Of a stretch of 10,558 nucleotides of DNA, positions 1 to 6,613 are shown one piece after another. Both the position numbers and the translations under genes were made by a program. The stretch is from Clostridiales bacterium UBA1381 (GTDB lineage Bacteria; Bacillota; Clostridia; UBA1381). The notes beneath the pieces are model-generated. The model was not told the DNA's origin. It did not search any database and saw nothing but the letters and a program-made list of their open reading frames with translations. Location: contig DBQZ01000066.1 of the NCBI GenBank assembly GCA_002305435.1, forward strand, positions 4,075 through 14,632, in the 5' to 3' direction. Every line of letters begins with the position of its first letter. Position 1 is the stretch's first letter.

Positions 1-1817
1 ACCGTATCGTTGGGGACGAAAATCGAATCAGTGAGCATCTTCTCAACCACCGGATGCCGCCCGTCCCGTATTGATATTGAACCGTTGTTGTTTATAATCG
101 GCATACAGTAATTGCCCTTAAAAGCAGTTTGTGCAAGCGAATATATAACGTCTGATACAGCGGCGGTTTCTGCTGCTCTTTTCAGCCTGTCAACGCATCC
201 GTAGGCATATTTTCTTATCTCCTCAAATAAATGCGCCTCGACGGCAATTACCCTCTCAGAAGCACCAAGTATTGTGTTTTCAAGCTCCTTGAGCTTCGGC
301 GTTATGTACCGCTCACAATTTGCCAGCGTCTGCTTTCGCACATACTCATCAGGCACATCAGAGATATTAGACTTTGTAACCTCAATATAATATCCGAATA
401 CCTTGTTGTAGCCCACCTTAAGATTTTTAATGCCTGTGCGCTCTCTTTCATCATTTTGAAGCTGCGCCAGCCATTTTTGACCATCGGTCATTGCGCTTCT
501 AAGACGGTCTACTTCCTCGGAAAAACCATCTTTTATAATGCCGCCGTCTCTTGTGTGCAGCGGTATATTTTCCTCAACTATCGCCGCCTCTAATAGCTCC
601 CGCAAATCCTCCACCATGTCAAATCCCTGCACAAGCTCCGAAAGCAGGCGTGACTTTGCTTTTGACAATACGTACTCAAGCTCCGGCAGCTTGTCAAGCG
701 ACTGTTTTAATGCAGCAAAATCTTTTGGAGTTACGCTCATCAGCGATATTCTGCCGATTATTCTCGATATATCATATATCCCCGAAAGCACTCCCGCAAG
801 CTCGTCCTTTAGCATGATGTTATCATATAATTCCTTAACAGCCTCAAGACGTTTGTTTATCTCCAGCATATCGACCAACGGTTTTTCGAGCCACTGCCTG
901 AGAAGTCTTGCACCCATGGAGGTTTTCGTCTTATCGAGCACCCACAAAAGTGTTCCCCGCTTTGATTTGTCCCGCATCGTTTCTGTTATCTCAAGATTGC
1001 GCCTTGCTGCCAAATCTATATCCATATAACGCTGCGAGCTGTAAACGGTTACCTTATCAATGTACTGCAAGCTTTGCTTTTGCGTTTTTTCAAGATATAA
1101 CAGCATAACGCCAAGAGCCGAAACAGCGTTTTCCATATTGTCAAGCCCCAGCTCTGAAAGGCTGCCCTTGCCAAAATGCTCAAGCGTCTTCTCCATGTTT
1201 TTTGGGTAATCAAAAACCATATCGGCTCCGGACTGCGGCATTGCAGAAATGGGATACGTACTTTTTGCAAGCGCTTCTATCGAGGCATCGTCTGCAATAA
1301 TCTCAGAGGGGTTATAGCGGCCAAGCTCATTTGCCGCCTCTTCTGTCGACAGCTGTACAGCATAGAGCTCGCCTGTCGTAACATCGGCAAAAGCCATGCC
1401 GGTTTCTTTGCCCCTTGTGCAAAGCACGGCTAAATAATTGCTCGTCTTATCATCGAGCATAGAATCATCAATCACCGTTCCCGGAGTGATTATGCGGATA
1501 ACGTCCCTTTTTACTATACCCTTAGCCTGCTTTGGATCTTCGACCTGCTCGCATACAGCCACCTTATAGCCTTTTTCCACCAGACGTGCTATATAACCGG
1601 TTGCACTGTGGTACGGCACACCGCACATCGGGGCGCGTTCCTCAAGCCCGCAGTCCTTGCCGGTCAGCGTAAGCTCCAGTTCCCGTGATGCCGTCTTTGC
1701 ATCATCAAAGAACATCTCGTAAAAATCCCCCAGACGGTAAAACAGTATACAATCCTCGTAATTCTTCTTTGTTTCGATATACTGCTCCATCATGGGCGTA
1801 ATCTTGTTTTTGGCCAC
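1..1817 (-). CDS. mutS: DNA mismatch repair protein MutS, N-terminal ~605 residues (3' end outside window)
   Basis: The minus-strand frame from a GTG at 1817 stays open to base 1, giving 605 codons without a stop. The product recognises mispaired or looped DNA and recruits MutL. The N-terminal mismatch-recognition domain shows LGDFYEMFFDDA, with F32 and E34 forming the Phe-X-Glu element that stacks on the mismatch. It is followed by APMCGVPYHSA and the connector, the core/lever (around RGTLLWVLDKT, LLRQWLEKPL) and the clamp (KVGYNKVFGYYIEVT, then YITPKLKELE). The last visible residues, RDGRHPVVEKML to FVPNDT, lie just before the expected Walker A loop, so the ATPase domain is off the window. 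The GTG is chosen because a CGGAGG site sits 7 bases upstream and because the resulting start (xAKNKITPMMEQY) resembles known MutS N-termini. It lies 21 bases after the YlbF-family gene and is probably co-transcribed with it and miaB. Identification is very secure; the gene is cut only by the window edge. Confidence 0.97.
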   Translation of the reverse strand, partial: MAKNKITPMMEQYIETKKNYEDCILFYRLGDFYEMFFDDAKTASRELELTLTGKDCGLEERAPMCGVPYHSATGYIARLVEKGYKVAVCEQVEDPKQAKGIVKRDVIRIITPGTVIDDSMLDDKTSNYLAVLCTRGKETGMAFADVTTGELYAVQLSTEEAANELGRYNPSEIIADDASIEALAKSTYPISAMPQSGADMVFDYPKNMEKTLEHFGKGSLSELGLDNMENAVSALGVMLLYLEKTQKQSLQYIDKVTVYSSQRYMDIDLAARRNLEITETMRDKSKRGTLLWVLDKTKTSMGARLLRQWLEKPLVDMLEINKRLEAVKELYDNIMLKDELAGVLSGIYDISRIIGRISLMSVTPKDFAALKQSLDKLPELEYVLSKAKSRLLSELVQGFDMVEDLRELLEAAIVEENIPLHTRDGGIIKDGFSEEVDRLRSAMTDGQKWLAQLQNDERERTGIKNLKVGYNKVFGYYIEVTKSNISDVPDEYVRKQTLANCERYITPKLKELENTILGASERVIAVEAHLFEEIRKYAYGCVDRLKRAAETAAVSDVIYSLAQTAFKGNYCMPIINNNGSISIRDGRHPVVEKMLTDSIFVPNDT

Positions 1818-1824
1818 CTTATTG

Positions 1825-1830
1825 CCTCCG
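1825..1830 (-). promoter_or_regulatory. Ribosome binding site fixing the GTG start of mutS
   Basis: The minus strand reads CGGAGG at 1830-1825, seven bases before the GTG at 1817-1815. The nearest in-frame ATG codons lie eight codons inside the gene with no comparable site in front of them, so this Shine-Dalgarno sequence decides in favour of the GTG start. Confidence 0.8.
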
Positions 1831-1838
1831 TCCTTACC

Positions 1839-2213
1839 TCAGCAGCCGCTGCACGTTGAACAGCTTCCGCCGCAGCCCGGAACCTCTCCGGTGATGTAGA
1901 AATTCAAAATGGAATTTATCTGATTTACCAAAGCGTCAAGCTCTTTTTTTGCTTCCACGTAATTTCTCAGATTTTCGTTTCTTTCCAGTATTGCGTCAAA
2001 ATTCTCGTTATTCTTAACAACTGCCTCTTCACGGCCTATCTTGCCCTGCTGTATATCACGTGCCAGATTCATCCGCTTTAAGTTAAATTCCTGCATAAGC
2101 GTCTGTGCATCCTCATCGGCAGCCTGAGCCGCTTCGGTTTCTTTCACTTTAGCCATAATCTCCGATTCCTGTATCATCGTTCCCAGTTCTCTTGTTTTTT
2201 CAAATATATCCAT
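1839..2213 (-). CDS. YlbF/YmcA (RicA/RicF-type) family protein with C-terminal cysteine cluster
   Basis: A 124-residue protein, almost entirely alpha-helical (a helical hairpin or coiled-coil pattern over residues 1-105), of the YlbF/YmcA (Com_YlbF) family. In Bacillus subtilis YmcA (RicA) and YlbF (RicF) join YaaT (RicT) in the Y-complex, which carries Fe-S clusters and assists RNase Y-dependent mRNA maturation as well as competence and sporulation. Here the tail after residue 113 is CGGSCSTCSGC, with cysteines at 114, 118, 121 and 124, suited to metal or Fe-S ligation. The position between miaB and mutS matches ymcA in B. subtilis (ymcB-ymcA-cotE-mutS), so it is probably the ymcA/ricA positional counterpart; this is an inference from synteny. 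It follows miaB by 15 bases, and the AAGGA of its ribosome binding site begins right beside the miaB stop codon. Family assignment is confident; the choice between RicA and RicF is less so. Confidence 0.85.
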   Translation of the reverse strand: MDIFEKTRELGTMIQESEIMAKVKETEAAQAADEDAQTLMQEFNLKRMNLARDIQQGKIGREEAVVKNNENFDAILERNENLRNYVEAKKELDALVNQINSILNFYITGEVPGCGGSCSTCSGC

Positions 2214-2228
2214 TGCTCTTCATTCCTT

Positions 2229-3644
2229 TCATATAAGCTCGCCGTCAAGACTCCACGTCTTTGCGGCCGTTATTTTTACCTTTACATACTTCCCCTTAAG
2301 CTCGCCCGGCCCGGGGAAATTTACTATCTTCGAGGAGGCCGTCCTGCCGGACAACATATTTTCGTTATTTTTGCTTATGCCGTCTACGAGCACTTCCTGC
2401 ACGCTGCCCTCATATGCCTTATTTTTTCTTAAGGATATTTCATTCTGAACTTCCAAAAGCCTGTTGAAATTTTTGTGTATTTCCTCCTCTGTAAGCACGG
2501 GCTTTAGCTTGGCTGCCGGAGTACCCTTTCTCGGTGAATATATAAATGAGAAAATGCTGTCATATTCCGCCCGTCTGATAACATCGAGCGTTTCTTCAAA
2601 ATCCTCGTTCGTTTCTGTGGGGAAACCCACTATTATATCCGTGGAAAGCGCTATATTGGGTATCCTTTTCTTAACCATATCCAGCTTTTTTAAGTAGCCC
2701 TCTTTAGTATAGCCCCTGTTCATCGCTTTTAATACATCATCCGAACCAGCCTGTACCGGCAAATGCAGCTGAGGACAAACTTTTTCGCATTCTGCTATTG
2801 TATCTATAAGTTTTTCGGAGAAGTCTTTTGGATGCGATGTCATAAATCTTATCCTCTTTACTCCGCATATACTGTTTACCATTCGCACAAGATCTGAAAA
2901 ATCTATATCCTCCTCAAGGTCTTTGCCATAGGAATTGACGTTCTGTCCCAGAAGGCATATCTCGCTGACACCGGAGGCGACAAGTCCTTTTATCTCCTCC
3001 AATATATCCTCGGGCTTCCTGCTTCTCTCCCGTCCCCGCACGTACGGGACTATGCAGTAAGTGCAGAAATTATTGCAGCCGTACATTATAGATACCCATG
3101 CCTTTGAATCATCATCACGCAAAATCGGTATCCCCTCGGCTATCTCTCCATCTGAATCGTTTGTGTCAACCACCCGTCCCTTTTTAGTCAGAGTTTCATA
3201 TAAAAGCTCCGGAAAGCGGTAAAGCGCATGCGTCCCGAAGACCAAATCAACCTGCTTATGCACGGATTGTATTTTTTCGGCGATGTGCTCCTGCTGCACC
3301 ATACAGCCGCATACAGCTATCGTCATGTCGGGGCGGCTTTCTTTGATATGTTTTAATATTCCCAAACGGCCGAACACTTTCTGCTCGGCATTTCCCCTGA
3401 CAGCGCAGGTATTATAAAGTACCAGGTCGGCATCTTCCGCTTTTTCGCAGAATGTAAAACCGGCTTCTGATAGCATACCTCTTAGCCGTTCGGTATCATT
3501 TTCATTCTGCTGGCAGCCGTACGTTTCTGTATGCGCAGCCATCATGCGCCCATGCTCCTGTAAAAACCTTGATGTCAGCGCTTTTAGCCGTGCAATATAT
3601 CCTTTTTGGCGCTCCATTTCCTCGGGCGCAATTGTTTTAGCCAT
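2229..3644 (-). CDS. miaB: tRNA-2-methylthio-N6-dimethylallyladenosine synthase MiaB
   Basis: A radical-SAM methylthiotransferase that adds a methylthio group to i6A37 of tRNAs reading UNN codons, using two [4Fe-4S] clusters. From the ATG at 3644 it has 471 residues. The N-terminal UPF0004 domain (about 35-150) carries auxiliary-cluster cysteines C44 (ETYGCQQNENDTE), C80 (YNTCAVRGNAEQK) and C114 (CGCMVQ). The radical-SAM domain has CNNFCTYC (C190, C194, C197), followed by VPYVRGRERSR and LLGQNVNSYG, and the C-terminal ~60 residues form a TRAM RNA-binding domain. A longer reading to an ATG at 3689 is possible, but the ATG at 3644 is preferred because AGAGG lies 7 bases before it, and the upstream ATGs at 3689 and 3665 overlap the promoter and lack such a site. 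The ~35-residue extension before the cluster domain is usual in Firmicutes MiaB. It is the first gene of the miaB-ylbF/ymcA-mutS operon. Confidence 0.96.
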   Translation of the reverse strand: MAKTIAPEEMERQKGYIARLKALTSRFLQEHGRMMAAHTETYGCQQNENDTERLRGMLSEAGFTFCEKAEDADLVLYNTCAVRGNAEQKVFGRLGILKHIKESRPDMTIAVCGCMVQQEHIAEKIQSVHKQVDLVFGTHALYRFPELLYETLTKKGRVVDTNDSDGEIAEGIPILRDDDSKAWVSIMYGCNNFCTYCIVPYVRGRERSRKPEDILEEIKGLVASGVSEICLLGQNVNSYGKDLEEDIDFSDLVRMVNSICGVKRIRFMTSHPKDFSEKLIDTIAECEKVCPQLHLPVQAGSDDVLKAMNRGYTKEGYLKKLDMVKKRIPNIALSTDIIVGFPTETNEDFEETLDVIRRAEYDSIFSFIYSPRKGTPAAKLKPVLTEEEIHKNFNRLLEVQNEISLRKNKAYEGSVQEVLVDGISKNNENMLSGRTASSKIVNFPGPGELKGKYVKVKITAAKTWSLDGELI

Positions 3645-3651
3645 ATCAAAA

Positions 3652-3656
3652 CCTCT
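3652..3656 (-). promoter_or_regulatory. Ribosome binding site selecting the internal miaB start
   Basis: The minus strand has AGAGG at 3656-3652, seven bases before the ATG at 3644. The upstream in-frame ATGs (3689 and 3665) have only AT-rich sequence before them, so the shorter 471-residue MiaB is favoured. Confidence 0.7.
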
Positions 3657-3671
3657 TTTTGTCATTTTGCT

Positions 3672-3708
3672 ATTATAATATTTTATCATATCCCTGTCGG
3701 ATTTGCAA
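3672..3708 (-). promoter_or_regulatory. Promoter for the miaB-ylbF/ymcA-mutS operon (two overlapping candidates)
   Basis: On the minus strand CCGACA (3700-3695) is followed after 17 bases by a perfect TATAAT (3677-3672). An overlapping alternative is TTGCAA (3708-3703), 17 bases, TAAAAT (3685-3680). Either would start transcription close to 3660-3675, about 20-30 bases before the ATG at 3644. This is a sequence match only; which one is used cannot be told by eye. Confidence 0.6.
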
Positions 3709-3904
3709 GGGTATAAACAATAAAAATATTCGTACCCGCTCTGTTTTTTTACTGCACTTTGACAGGCGGTAAAGCTGTCAGCATTTATCAGTGATTTTTT
3801 ATGAAAATACGGTACAAATTTGCATTGAATATTGAAATTTCTCTGTTCACATACTATAATTTATATAAAATATTTGTGAAATTTTGACATAAGGAAGGTT
3901 TTAT
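3690..3904. other. Divergent intergenic region between miaB and the acetyltransferase gene
   Basis: These 215 AT-rich bases hold outward-facing promoters at both ends. In between is a short inverted repeat, TGACAG at 3760-3765 and CTGTCA at 3775-3780 with 9 bases between the arms, which could be an operator half-site pair but may be chance. No small open frame with a good ribosome binding site, RNA gene or riboswitch-like fold was recognised here. Confidence 0.5.
3832..3860 (+). promoter_or_regulatory. Sigma-A type promoter upstream of the GNAT gene
   Basis: TTGAAA at 3832-3837 and TATAAT at 3855-3860 are separated by exactly 17 bases, a near-consensus housekeeping promoter. Transcription would start near 3867, leaving a leader of about 38 bases that includes AAGGAAGG at 3891-3898, six bases before the ATG at 3905. 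It probably drives the acetyltransferase pair and possibly the fucosidase, since no terminator is seen between these genes. Confidence 0.75.
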
Positions 3905-4333
3905 ATGGAGATCAGACATCTGTGTAGTGATGATATACTGGGCATTTGCCGCTTGATAAACTCAGAGCTGGGATATAACGTTTCCTATGAAGATTTAAAA
4001 TCACGTGTTCTTCAAATGCAGGAAGATAACAATTATATGATTTTTTCAGCTGTCGATAATAAAAAGGTTGTCGGCTTTATAGGTCTGCAAATTTGTCTTG
4101 CTTTTGAATTTTCAGGAAAGATTATGCGTATTATCGCATTGGCGGTTTCGCATGATTTTCAGCGCAGAGGTGTTGGAAGCGCCTTGATCAAAGAGGCTGA
4201 GAAATACGCAAATGAAAACAATATATCCGTTATTACTCTAAACAGCGGCCTTAAAAGGCGAGGCGCTCATGCGTTTTATGAAAAGCAATCTTTTTATAAA
4301 AAAGGGTATAGTTTTATTAAAAAAATCAACTGA
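3905..4333 (+). CDS. GNAT family N-acetyltransferase
   Basis: A 142-residue single-domain GNAT protein, expected to move an acetyl group from acetyl-CoA to an amine on an unknown substrate in the cytoplasm. It begins with the usual beta-strand (MEIRHLCSDDILGICRLI). The acetyl-CoA pyrophosphate-binding motif A is QRRGVGSALIKEAEKYA (86-102), following the strand IIALAVSHDF, and motif B is HAFYEKQSFYKKG (122-134). The ribosome binding site AAGGAAGG six bases before the ATG supports the start. It is the first gene after the promoter at 3832-3860 and lies 56 bases before a second acetyltransferase. The fold is clear, but the substrate cannot be read from the sequence; the family includes small-molecule, peptide and antibiotic acetyltransferases, and no resistance-specific motif was recognised. 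Confidence 0.88.
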   Translation: MEIRHLCSDDILGICRLINSELGYNVSYEDLKSRVLQMQEDNNYMIFSAVDNKKVVGFIGLQICLAFEFSGKIMRIIALAVSHDFQRRGVGSALIKEAEKYANENNISVITLNSGLKRRGAHAFYEKQSFYKKGYSFIKKIN

Positions 4334-4389
4334 AAAGGTAACGGCAGAAAATACAAGATTTTTCAAAATCACAACACAAGGAGCTTGAT

Positions 4390-4827
4390 ATGAATCTTAT
4401 TATAAAGAAATACAACGAGCTTACACTTGACGAATTGTATGAAATACTAAAGCTAAGAGTTGATGTATTTGTTGTCGAGCAGAACTGCCCCTACCACGAG
4501 ATAGATGACAAGGATAAATTTGCATACCACGTTTTCCTTGAGGATGATGATGGTATAGAAGCGTATCTACGTGTCCTTGGCCCCGGCGTATCCTTTGACG
4601 AACCATCAATAGGACGGGTTATCTCAAAAAAGCGGCGATCCGGGCTTGGCTTACGGATACTACTTGCTGGAATAGACGTTGCAAAAGCAAAATTCAATGC
4701 TCAGTCGATAAAAATTGAAGCTCAATGCTACGCAAGACCACTATATGAAAAAGCGGGATTTGTGCAGGTATCGGATGAATTTTTGGAAGACGGCATCCCA
4801 CATATAGAAATGCTGCTTAAACTATAA
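4390..4827 (+). CDS. ElaA-like GNAT family acetyltransferase
   Basis: A 145-residue protein resembling ElaA of Escherichia coli in length and in its hallmark N-terminal block, LRVDVFVVEQNCPYHEIDDKD (22-42), followed by the strand EAYLRVLGPG and the IGRV segment at 74-77. The acetyl-CoA loop is RRSGLGLRILLAG (82-94), and the C-terminal YARPLYEKAGF (114-124) is motif B. The physiological substrate of ElaA proteins is unknown. Its start is supported by AAGGAG at 4378-4383, six bases before the ATG. It sits 56 bases after another GNAT gene and 35 bases before the fucosidase with no terminator in either gap, so the three are probably co-transcribed. A functional link between acetyl transfer and fucoside breakdown is possible but only inferred from position. 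Confidence 0.88.
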   Translation: MNLIIKKYNELTLDELYEILKLRVDVFVVEQNCPYHEIDDKDKFAYHVFLEDDDGIEAYLRVLGPGVSFDEPSIGRVISKKRRSGLGLRILLAGIDVAKAKFNAQSIKIEAQCYARPLYEKAGFVQVSDEFLEDGIPHIEMLLKL

Positions 4828-4862
4828 TACACTTTATCATCAAATGAAAAGGAGGATTTTTT

Positions 4863-6326
4863 ATGGAAGAATATCTTAAGCTGATTGACGAGGTAATAGC
4901 CAACGGAAAGTACAAGGACGACTGGACTTCATTGCAGCAGTACGAGGTGCCGCAGTGGTACAAAAATGCACGGTTCGGTATATTTATCCACTGGGGCGTT
5001 TATTCAGTGCCTGCCTTCAACAACGAATGGTATCCACGTGGAATGTATATGCAGGGATCGAAGGATTACGAGCATCATATAAAAACATACGGCCCGCACA
5101 AGGATTTCGGATACAAGGATTTTATCCCCATGTTTAAAGCAGAAAATTTCGATCCGGCAGAATGGGTTCATCTGTTCAAGGAAGCCGGCGCTCAATATAT
5201 AATGCCGGTCGCTGAACATCACGATGGATTTCAGATGTACGACAGCCAAATATCAGACTGGAACTCCAAAAAAATGGGGCCTCACCGTGATGTGTTGGGC
5301 GAGCTTTTTTCAGAATGTTGCAAAGCCGGCTTAGTCCCCTGTGCCTCAAACCATCGTGTAGAACACTGGTTTTTCATGGGACACGGCAAAGAGTTTGATT
5401 CTGACATAAAGGAACCGCTTAAAAGAGGAGATTTCTACTGGCCGTCAATGCCCGAGCCTGACCATATGGATTTTGATTCACACCCGTACCCCTCTGATGA
5501 ATTTCTGAGCGACTGGCTTGTACGCTGCTGCGAGCTTGTCGATAAGTACCGCCCCAAAATTATATATTTCGACTGGTGGATTGCACACTATGCTGTAGAG
5601 CCGTACCTCAAGAAATTTGCCGCCTATTACTACAACAGAGCCGAAGAATGGGGCGAGGGTGTTGTAATAAATTATAAACACGATGCTTTCCAGTTCGGAA
5701 CGGCCGTCCTCGATATAGAGCGCGGGCAGTTTTCCGCTCCCCAGCCGTTCATATGGCAAACCGATACAGCAGTAGCCTTTAATTCATGGGGATACACAAA
5801 AAATAACCGATATAAGCGTACATCACAGCTTATATGCGACCTTGCCGACATTGTAAGCAAAAACGGACGGCTGCTTTTGAACATCGGCCCCAAGCCCGAC
5901 GGCACAATCCCCGATGATGACAGACGTATCCTACTTGAAATCGGAGATTGGTTAAAAACAAGCGGTGAGGCTATCTATAACGCCAAAATCTGGAAACGCT
6001 CCTCCGAAGGGCCGGCGGTTATAAAGGATGGCGGTTTTGCCGACGGTGAGGAAAAGATCTTTACAAAAGAAGATTTTCGTTTCACTGTAAACGGTTCAAG
6101 CATTTATGCAATATGTATGAACATGGAGTCCCACAGCGAGGTTTGCATAAAATCCCTTGCCTCCAGGACAGGACGGGAAGCACCCTTCTTTTCAGACAAA
6201 ATCCGCTCAGTCGAGGTTCTGGGAAATCCCTCGGCGCCCGTTTGGGAGCGTACCGGAGAAGGTCTTTATATAAAAACGGATACCGTAAAAACCGATATGC
6301 CGGTTGTGTTTAAGATAAGCGTGTAA
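4863..6326 (+). CDS. Alpha-L-fucosidase, glycoside hydrolase family 29 (cytoplasmic)
   Basis: A 487-residue retaining exo-enzyme that releases L-fucose from the non-reducing end of fucosylated oligosaccharides. The GH29 (beta/alpha)8 domain fills residues 1 to about 375: RFGIFIHWGVYSVPA (37-51) with NEWYPRGMY (54-62), VAEHHDGFQMYDS (116-128), and IIYFDWW (233-239), where D237 is the expected nucleophile. LDIERGQ (283-289) contains E286, a candidate acid/base, and LLLNIGPKPDGTIP (337-350) is the characteristic late motif. Residues ~380-487 look like the small C-terminal beta-sandwich. No signal peptide or membrane segment is present, so it should act inside the cell on imported sugars. The start is fixed by AAGGAGG at 4849-4855, 7 bases before the ATG. 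It lies 35 bases after the ElaA-like gene and is followed by a hairpin and then the terminator at 6572-6613. GH29 also contains enzymes with other linkage preferences, so the exact substrate is open. Confidence 0.93.
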   Translation: MEEYLKLIDEVIANGKYKDDWTSLQQYEVPQWYKNARFGIFIHWGVYSVPAFNNEWYPRGMYMQGSKDYEHHIKTYGPHKDFGYKDFIPMFKAENFDPAEWVHLFKEAGAQYIMPVAEHHDGFQMYDSQISDWNSKKMGPHRDVLGELFSECCKAGLVPCASNHRVEHWFFMGHGKEFDSDIKEPLKRGDFYWPSMPEPDHMDFDSHPYPSDEFLSDWLVRCCELVDKYRPKIIYFDWWIAHYAVEPYLKKFAAYYYNRAEEWGEGVVINYKHDAFQFGTAVLDIERGQFSAPQPFIWQTDTAVAFNSWGYTKNNRYKRTSQLICDLADIVSKNGRLLLNIGPKPDGTIPDDDRRILLEIGDWLKTSGEAIYNAKIWKRSSEGPAVIKDGGFADGEEKIFTKEDFRFTVNGSSIYAICMNMESHSEVCIKSLASRTGREAPFFSDKIRSVEVLGNPSAPVWERTGEGLYIKTDTVKTDMPVVFKISV

Positions 6327-6354
6327 GCACTGTTAGGATGAATGGGCGGATGTA

Positions 6355-6387
6355 TTCTTGGATTGATTTATTCTGATAATCCAAGAA
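6355..6387. repeat. Perfect 10-bp inverted repeat (hairpin) downstream of the fucosidase
   Basis: TTCTTGGATT at 6355-6364 pairs perfectly with AATCCAAGAA at 6378-6387 around a 13-base loop. It starts 28 bases after the fucosidase stop codon. No run of T follows on either strand, so it does not look like a standard intrinsic terminator. It could be a 3'-end-stabilising or attenuating hairpin, or a remnant of a small element. It also lies 20 bases beyond the stop codon of the minus-strand small gene, so it could serve transcripts from either side. Confidence 0.6.
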
Positions 6388-6407
6388 CACAGCGCCCCAC
6401 CTTCCTA

Positions 6408-6506
6408 TTACCGTTTATCTCTCCCAGCCGCCTGCATAAGTGCGGCCAGAAAAAATCCCACCCATACACCAAAGATAAAACATACTACAGCTGCAATCAC
6501 GGCCAT
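6408..6506 (-). CDS. 32-residue single-pass membrane peptide (DUF3789-like)
   Basis: On the minus strand an ATG at 6506 is preceded by GAGG five bases away (AGAGGAAGTG before the ATG) and opens 32 codons ending in TAA at 6410-6408. The peptide is one hydrophobic helix (AVIAAVVCFIFGVWVGFF) with internal glycines, then LAALMQAAGRDKR, a charged tail expected to face the cytoplasm. This layout of a Gly-containing helix followed by a Gln-Ala-Ala-Gly-Arg-Asp-like end resembles the tiny DUF3789-type proteins common in Clostridia; this comparison is from memory. A TATAAT lies at 6541-6536 with a poor -35, giving a leader of about 20 bases. It is too short for usual gene finders. The ribosome binding site, the amphipathic ending and the family look support it, but coding is not proven. 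Its function is unknown. Confidence 0.55.
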   Translation of the reverse strand: MAVIAAVVCFIFGVWVGFFLAALMQAAGRDKR

Positions 6507-6535
6507 CACTTCCTCTATGTTTATTCATCATCTAT

Positions 6536-6541
6536 ATTATA
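6536..6541 (-). promoter_or_regulatory. Possible -10 element for the 32-residue peptide gene
   Basis: A perfect TATAAT on the minus strand at 6541-6536 lies 29 bases before the ATG at 6506. No convincing -35 is found at 16-18 bases (the region reads GCGTTAA). The adjacent GH28 gene ends just upstream, so weak read-through could also supply the transcript. Confidence 0.3.
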
Positions 6542-6571
6542 TGCAGCCATACCGTCTTTTAACGCATATAC

Positions 6572-6613
6572 AAAACCCGCCGTCACGGCATATACCGAAA
6601 CGGCGGTTTTTTT
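6572..6613 (+). terminator. Intrinsic terminator for the fucosidase transcription unit
   Basis: CCGCCGT (6577-6583) pairs with ACGGCGG (6600-6606), extended by A/T pairs next to one bulged C and by an inner CGG/CCG pairing, and is followed by seven T residues at 6607-6613. This is a strong plus-strand rho-independent terminator. Read on the minus strand the same hairpin is followed by only TTTTG, so termination of the GH28 transcript there would be weaker. The T tract overlaps the GH28 stop codon (6612-6614). Confidence 0.85.

Larger units (their letters stand above)
6327..6611. other. Convergent intergenic region between fucosidase and GH28 genes
   Basis: These 285 bases separate two convergent glycosidase genes. 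They contain a perfect 10-bp inverted repeat (6355-6387), a small minus-strand membrane-peptide gene (6408-6506) with a possible TATAAT at 6541-6536, and an intrinsic terminator (6572-6613). Nothing else was recognised. Confidence 0.6.

Noticed and set aside
538..1029. Plus-strand 163-codon open frame inside mutS
   Set aside because: It is antisense to the conserved MutS core, is Ser-rich in the manner of shadow frames, and has no ribosome binding site or recognisable family.
1..1817. mutS as a truncated pseudogene
   Set aside because: The frame is intact through the last visible base; the missing ATPase domain is due only to the window edge.
3645..3689. Longer miaB start at the ATG at 3689
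   Set aside because: These 15 codons overlap the TATAAT-type promoter, have no ribosome binding site before them and add no family-like sequence; the ATG at 3644 has AGAGG at good spacing.
3760..3780. TGACAG...CTGTCA inverted repeat as an operator
   Set aside because: The six-base arms with a nine-base spacer are within chance expectation for 215 AT-rich bases, and the repeat is not placed over either promoter.
4357..4370. GATTTT-TC-AAAATC palindrome between the two GNAT genes as a terminator
   Set aside because: The two-base loop cannot form a normal hairpin, the stem is AT-rich, and no T tract follows.
4823..4828. TATAAT at the end of the ElaA-like gene as a promoter for the fucosidase
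   Set aside because: No acceptable -35 is found 16-18 bases upstream, and the six bases overlap the stop codon region by coincidence of codon choice.
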